Origin: an uncultured bacterium
GTDB taxonomy: Bacteria > Planctomycetota > UBA1135 > GCA-002686595
DNA: 64,000 nt
Assembly (NCBI GenBank): GCA_938075305.1
Contig: CALJGV010000033.1
Span: 62,001 to 126,000 of the forward strand
Reading direction: 5' to 3'
Part shown: one piece after another, positions 62,350 through 64,000 of the stretch
Layout: every line of letters starts with the position of its first letter
How positions within the stretch are numbered: position 1 is the stretch's first letter
Program-made: the position numbers and the translations under genes
The notes under the pieces: model-generated
Databases searched by the model: none
Told to the model about the DNA's origin: nothing
What the model saw: the letters and a program-made list of their open reading frames with translations, nothing else

Positions 62350-64000
62350 ATGGTCCTCCTCCCCGCCCTCGCCCTCGTCCTCACCGGCCTCCCCTCCTCC
62401 GCGCAAGCGGCCGACACCACGCCAGCGCCGTCGAGCGCGGAGCGGCCGCGGGTCCTGCTGGTCTCCGGGGCCAACAACCACGACTGGGAATGGACGACTC
62501 CATCCCTCGAGAAGATCCTCGAGGAGACCGGACGCTTCGAGGTCACGGTCACCCGCGACCCGGCACGATCGCTGGCCGACCGGGCCGCCCTCGCGGCGCT
62601 CGACGCGGTGGTGCTCGACTACAACGGACCACGATGGGGCGAAGCCGCCGAGGCCGCCTTCCTCGACGCGGTGCGCGCGGGGCTCGGCGTGGTGGTCATC
62701 CACGCCGCCGACAACCACGGCAATGGCTGGCCCGAGTACGAGCGCCTGGTGGGCGACCTGTGGCGCCAGGGAACCGGCCATGGTCGCTTTCATCCCTTCG
62801 ACGTGGAGGTCGTGGACCGTGACCACCCGGTGACCCGCACCCTCCCCACCATCCATCAGCACCCCGACGAGCTGTACCACAACCTCGTCAACGTGCACGA
62901 CGTCGAGCGGCGCGTCCTGGCCACCGCCTTCTCCTCCAAGGAGAGCGGCGGCACCGGCGAGGCGGAGCCGATGATCCTGATCCGCTCATTCGGCGAGGGC
63001 CGGATGTTCCACACCCCCCTCGGGCACGTCTGGCGGAACGTCCCGGGCTCCCAAGCCTCCCACCGTGACCCGCAGTTCCGCGGGCTGATCGTACGCGGCA
63101 CCGAGTGGGCCGCCACGGGCACCGTCACCGACGCCCGGACCGCGCCAGCGCCCGCGGCCGGGGAGTGGCGCTCCCTCATGGACCGGGAGCAGTGGGGCAC
63201 CCTCGGTGGCGGCGACGTCCCGGAGGGCTGGCGCTTCGAGGGGGACGTGCTGCGCAGAGAGGCCGCGGCGGGCGACATCGTCACGCGCGAGGCCTTCGGG
63301 GACTTCGAGCTGACGTTCCAGTGGAAGGCCGCCGTCGCCGGGAACTCCGGGGTGAAATACCGGATCCCCGAAGAGGCGACCGAGGCCGTCGGCCCCGAGT
63401 TCCAGCTGCTGGACCCCGCCGCCCCCACCGAGAACCCCGAGCACCGCGCGGGCGCCCTGTACGACGTGATCCCCGCCGGCGAGTCCCCCACGGTTCCCTG
63501 GGGCGAGTTCCACGAGGCGCGCATCGTCTCCCGCGGCTCGACCCTGGAGCACTGGCTCGACGGCGTCCTGGTCGCGTCGGCGGACACGTCCACCGACGAG
63601 TGGGCGGCGGCCGTGGCCGACAGCAAGTTCCGCGGGCGTGACGGCTTCGCCGCCGCCGGGCCCGGCCGGATCCTCGTCCAGGACCACGGCGACGAGGTCT
63701 GGATCCGCGGCATGCGGGTCCGCTCCCTCGAGGCCGGCGGCGGGAAGGCCCCGCTGCTGTTCGACGGGGAGCTCCCCGAGGGCTGGTTCACCGTCGGGGA
63801 CGCCCGGTACCGCGTGGAGGGCACCACCCTGATCGGGAGCGTCGGGCCCGCCCAGCGCCAGAGCTTCCTCGTCTCCGAGCAGGAGTTCGGTGACTTCGCG
63901 TTCGAGGTCGACGTGCGCATCGCCGTCGAGGGCAACTCCGGGATCCAGCTCCGGAGCCACGTGGGCAAGGACGGGGTGCTGCGCGGCTACCAGGCGGAGA
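62350..64000 (+). CDS. ThuA and DUF1080 protein, truncated by window edge
   Basis: The reading starts at ATG 62350 and stays open to the right edge (550 codons). A signal peptide (1-20) precedes a ThuA-like domain (about 33-255: VLLVSGANNHDW, VVIHAADNHGNGWPEY, GRFHPFDVEV, and the later FGEGRMFHTPLGH). Two DUF1080-like concanavalin domains follow (about 265-460 and from 470 onward, truncated). ThuA is linked to trehalose/3-keto-sugar metabolism. Together with the dehydrogenase-propeller gene upstream it suggests a sugar-oxidising pathway. The C-terminus lies outside the window. Confidence 0.87.
   Translation, partial: MVLLPALALVLTGLPSSAQAADTTPAPSSAERPRVLLVSGANNHDWEWTTPSLEKILEETGRFEVTVTRDPARSLADRAALAALDAVVLDYNGPRWGEAAEAAFLDAVRAGLGVVVIHAADNHGNGWPEYERLVGDLWRQGTGHGRFHPFDVEVVDRDHPVTRTLPTIHQHPDELYHNLVNVHDVERRVLATAFSSKESGGTGEAEPMILIRSFGEGRMFHTPLGHVWRNVPGSQASHRDPQFRGLIVRGTEWAATGTVTDARTAPAPAAGEWRSLMDREQWGTLGGGDVPEGWRFEGDVLRREAAAGDIVTREAFGDFELTFQWKAAVAGNSGVKYRIPEEATEAVGPEFQLLDPAAPTENPEHRAGALYDVIPAGESPTVPWGEFHEARIVSRGSTLEHWLDGVLVASADTSTDEWAAAVADSKFRGRDGFAAAGPGRILVQDHGDEVWIRGMRVRSLEAGGGKAPLLFDGELPEGWFTVGDARYRVEGTTLIGSVGPAQRQSFLVSEQEFGDFAFEVDVRIAVEGNSGIQLRSHVGKDGVLRGYQAE

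Overview
The window is a gene-dense, very GC-rich bacterial chromosome segment. I see about 51 protein genes, no rRNA or tRNA, no insertion sequence, no prophage and no CRISPR array. The content points to a Planctomycetota-like bacterium: an arylsulfatase, a CRTAC1-type ASPIC/UnbV protein paired with a TPR lipoprotein, several 3-keto-glycoside hydrolase-like (DUF1080) modules, a ThuA protein, a TMTC-like TPR glycosyltransferase, and three secreted proteins that end in the same roughly 120-140-residue C-terminal module. This taxonomic placement is inference from gene content. Shine-Dalgarno sequences are rarely visible, and many neighbouring genes overlap by 4 bases (ATGA or GTGA).

Layout. 1-254: the start of a P-loop ATPase that runs off the left edge. 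378-5344 (minus): a nucleoside-salvage operon, small acidic ORF-deoB-deoA-nupC-pnp. 5500-7029: a sulfatase. 7238-8212 (plus): a thioredoxin-like redoxin whose active site reads W-UGA-G-P-C, most simply a selenoprotein. 8306-11988: a rhamnose mutarotase-like protein, then a translationally coupled TPR/CRTAC1 pair. 12028-18599 (minus): serA-like, mutY, a GT2 glycosyltransferase, a HEAT/VWA protein and a flippase-like membrane protein. 18697-25989 (plus): a large membrane protein with a degenerate spermidine-synthase-like region, a small exported protein, a TMTC-like protein and a secreted C-type-lectin-like protein.

26081-34659 (minus): an apparently complete arginine operon argR-C-B-D-F-G-H-NAGS-argE with a palindrome over the argR start. 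34747-39842: a TPR lipoprotein, a secreted BNR-propeller protein and a class V aminotransferase. 40047-43760: an ABC-F ATPase and argS. 43843-47021: two paralogous FliA/WhiG-type sigma factors with a small basic ORF between them, then apt. 47222-51728: a Sel1-repeat protein, a Cys-rich mini-protein, fructose-1,6-bisphosphatase and a secreted FG-GAP protein.

51787-54779 (minus): an M1 aminopeptidase, a 5'-3' exonuclease and a small TPR protein. 55019-64000: a carbohydrate/redox region with a c-type cytochrome, a dehydrogenase-propeller protein with DUF1080-like domains, a LamG-like/metallophosphatase, an HDOD protein, a cyanophycinase-like lipoprotein and a ThuA-DUF1080 protein that leaves the window.

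The strongest observation is the UGA-containing redoxin (in-frame TGA at 7433-7435). Next come the paired sigma factors with a possible FlgM-like partner, the self-contained arginine regulon, and the C-terminal module shared by three exported proteins.
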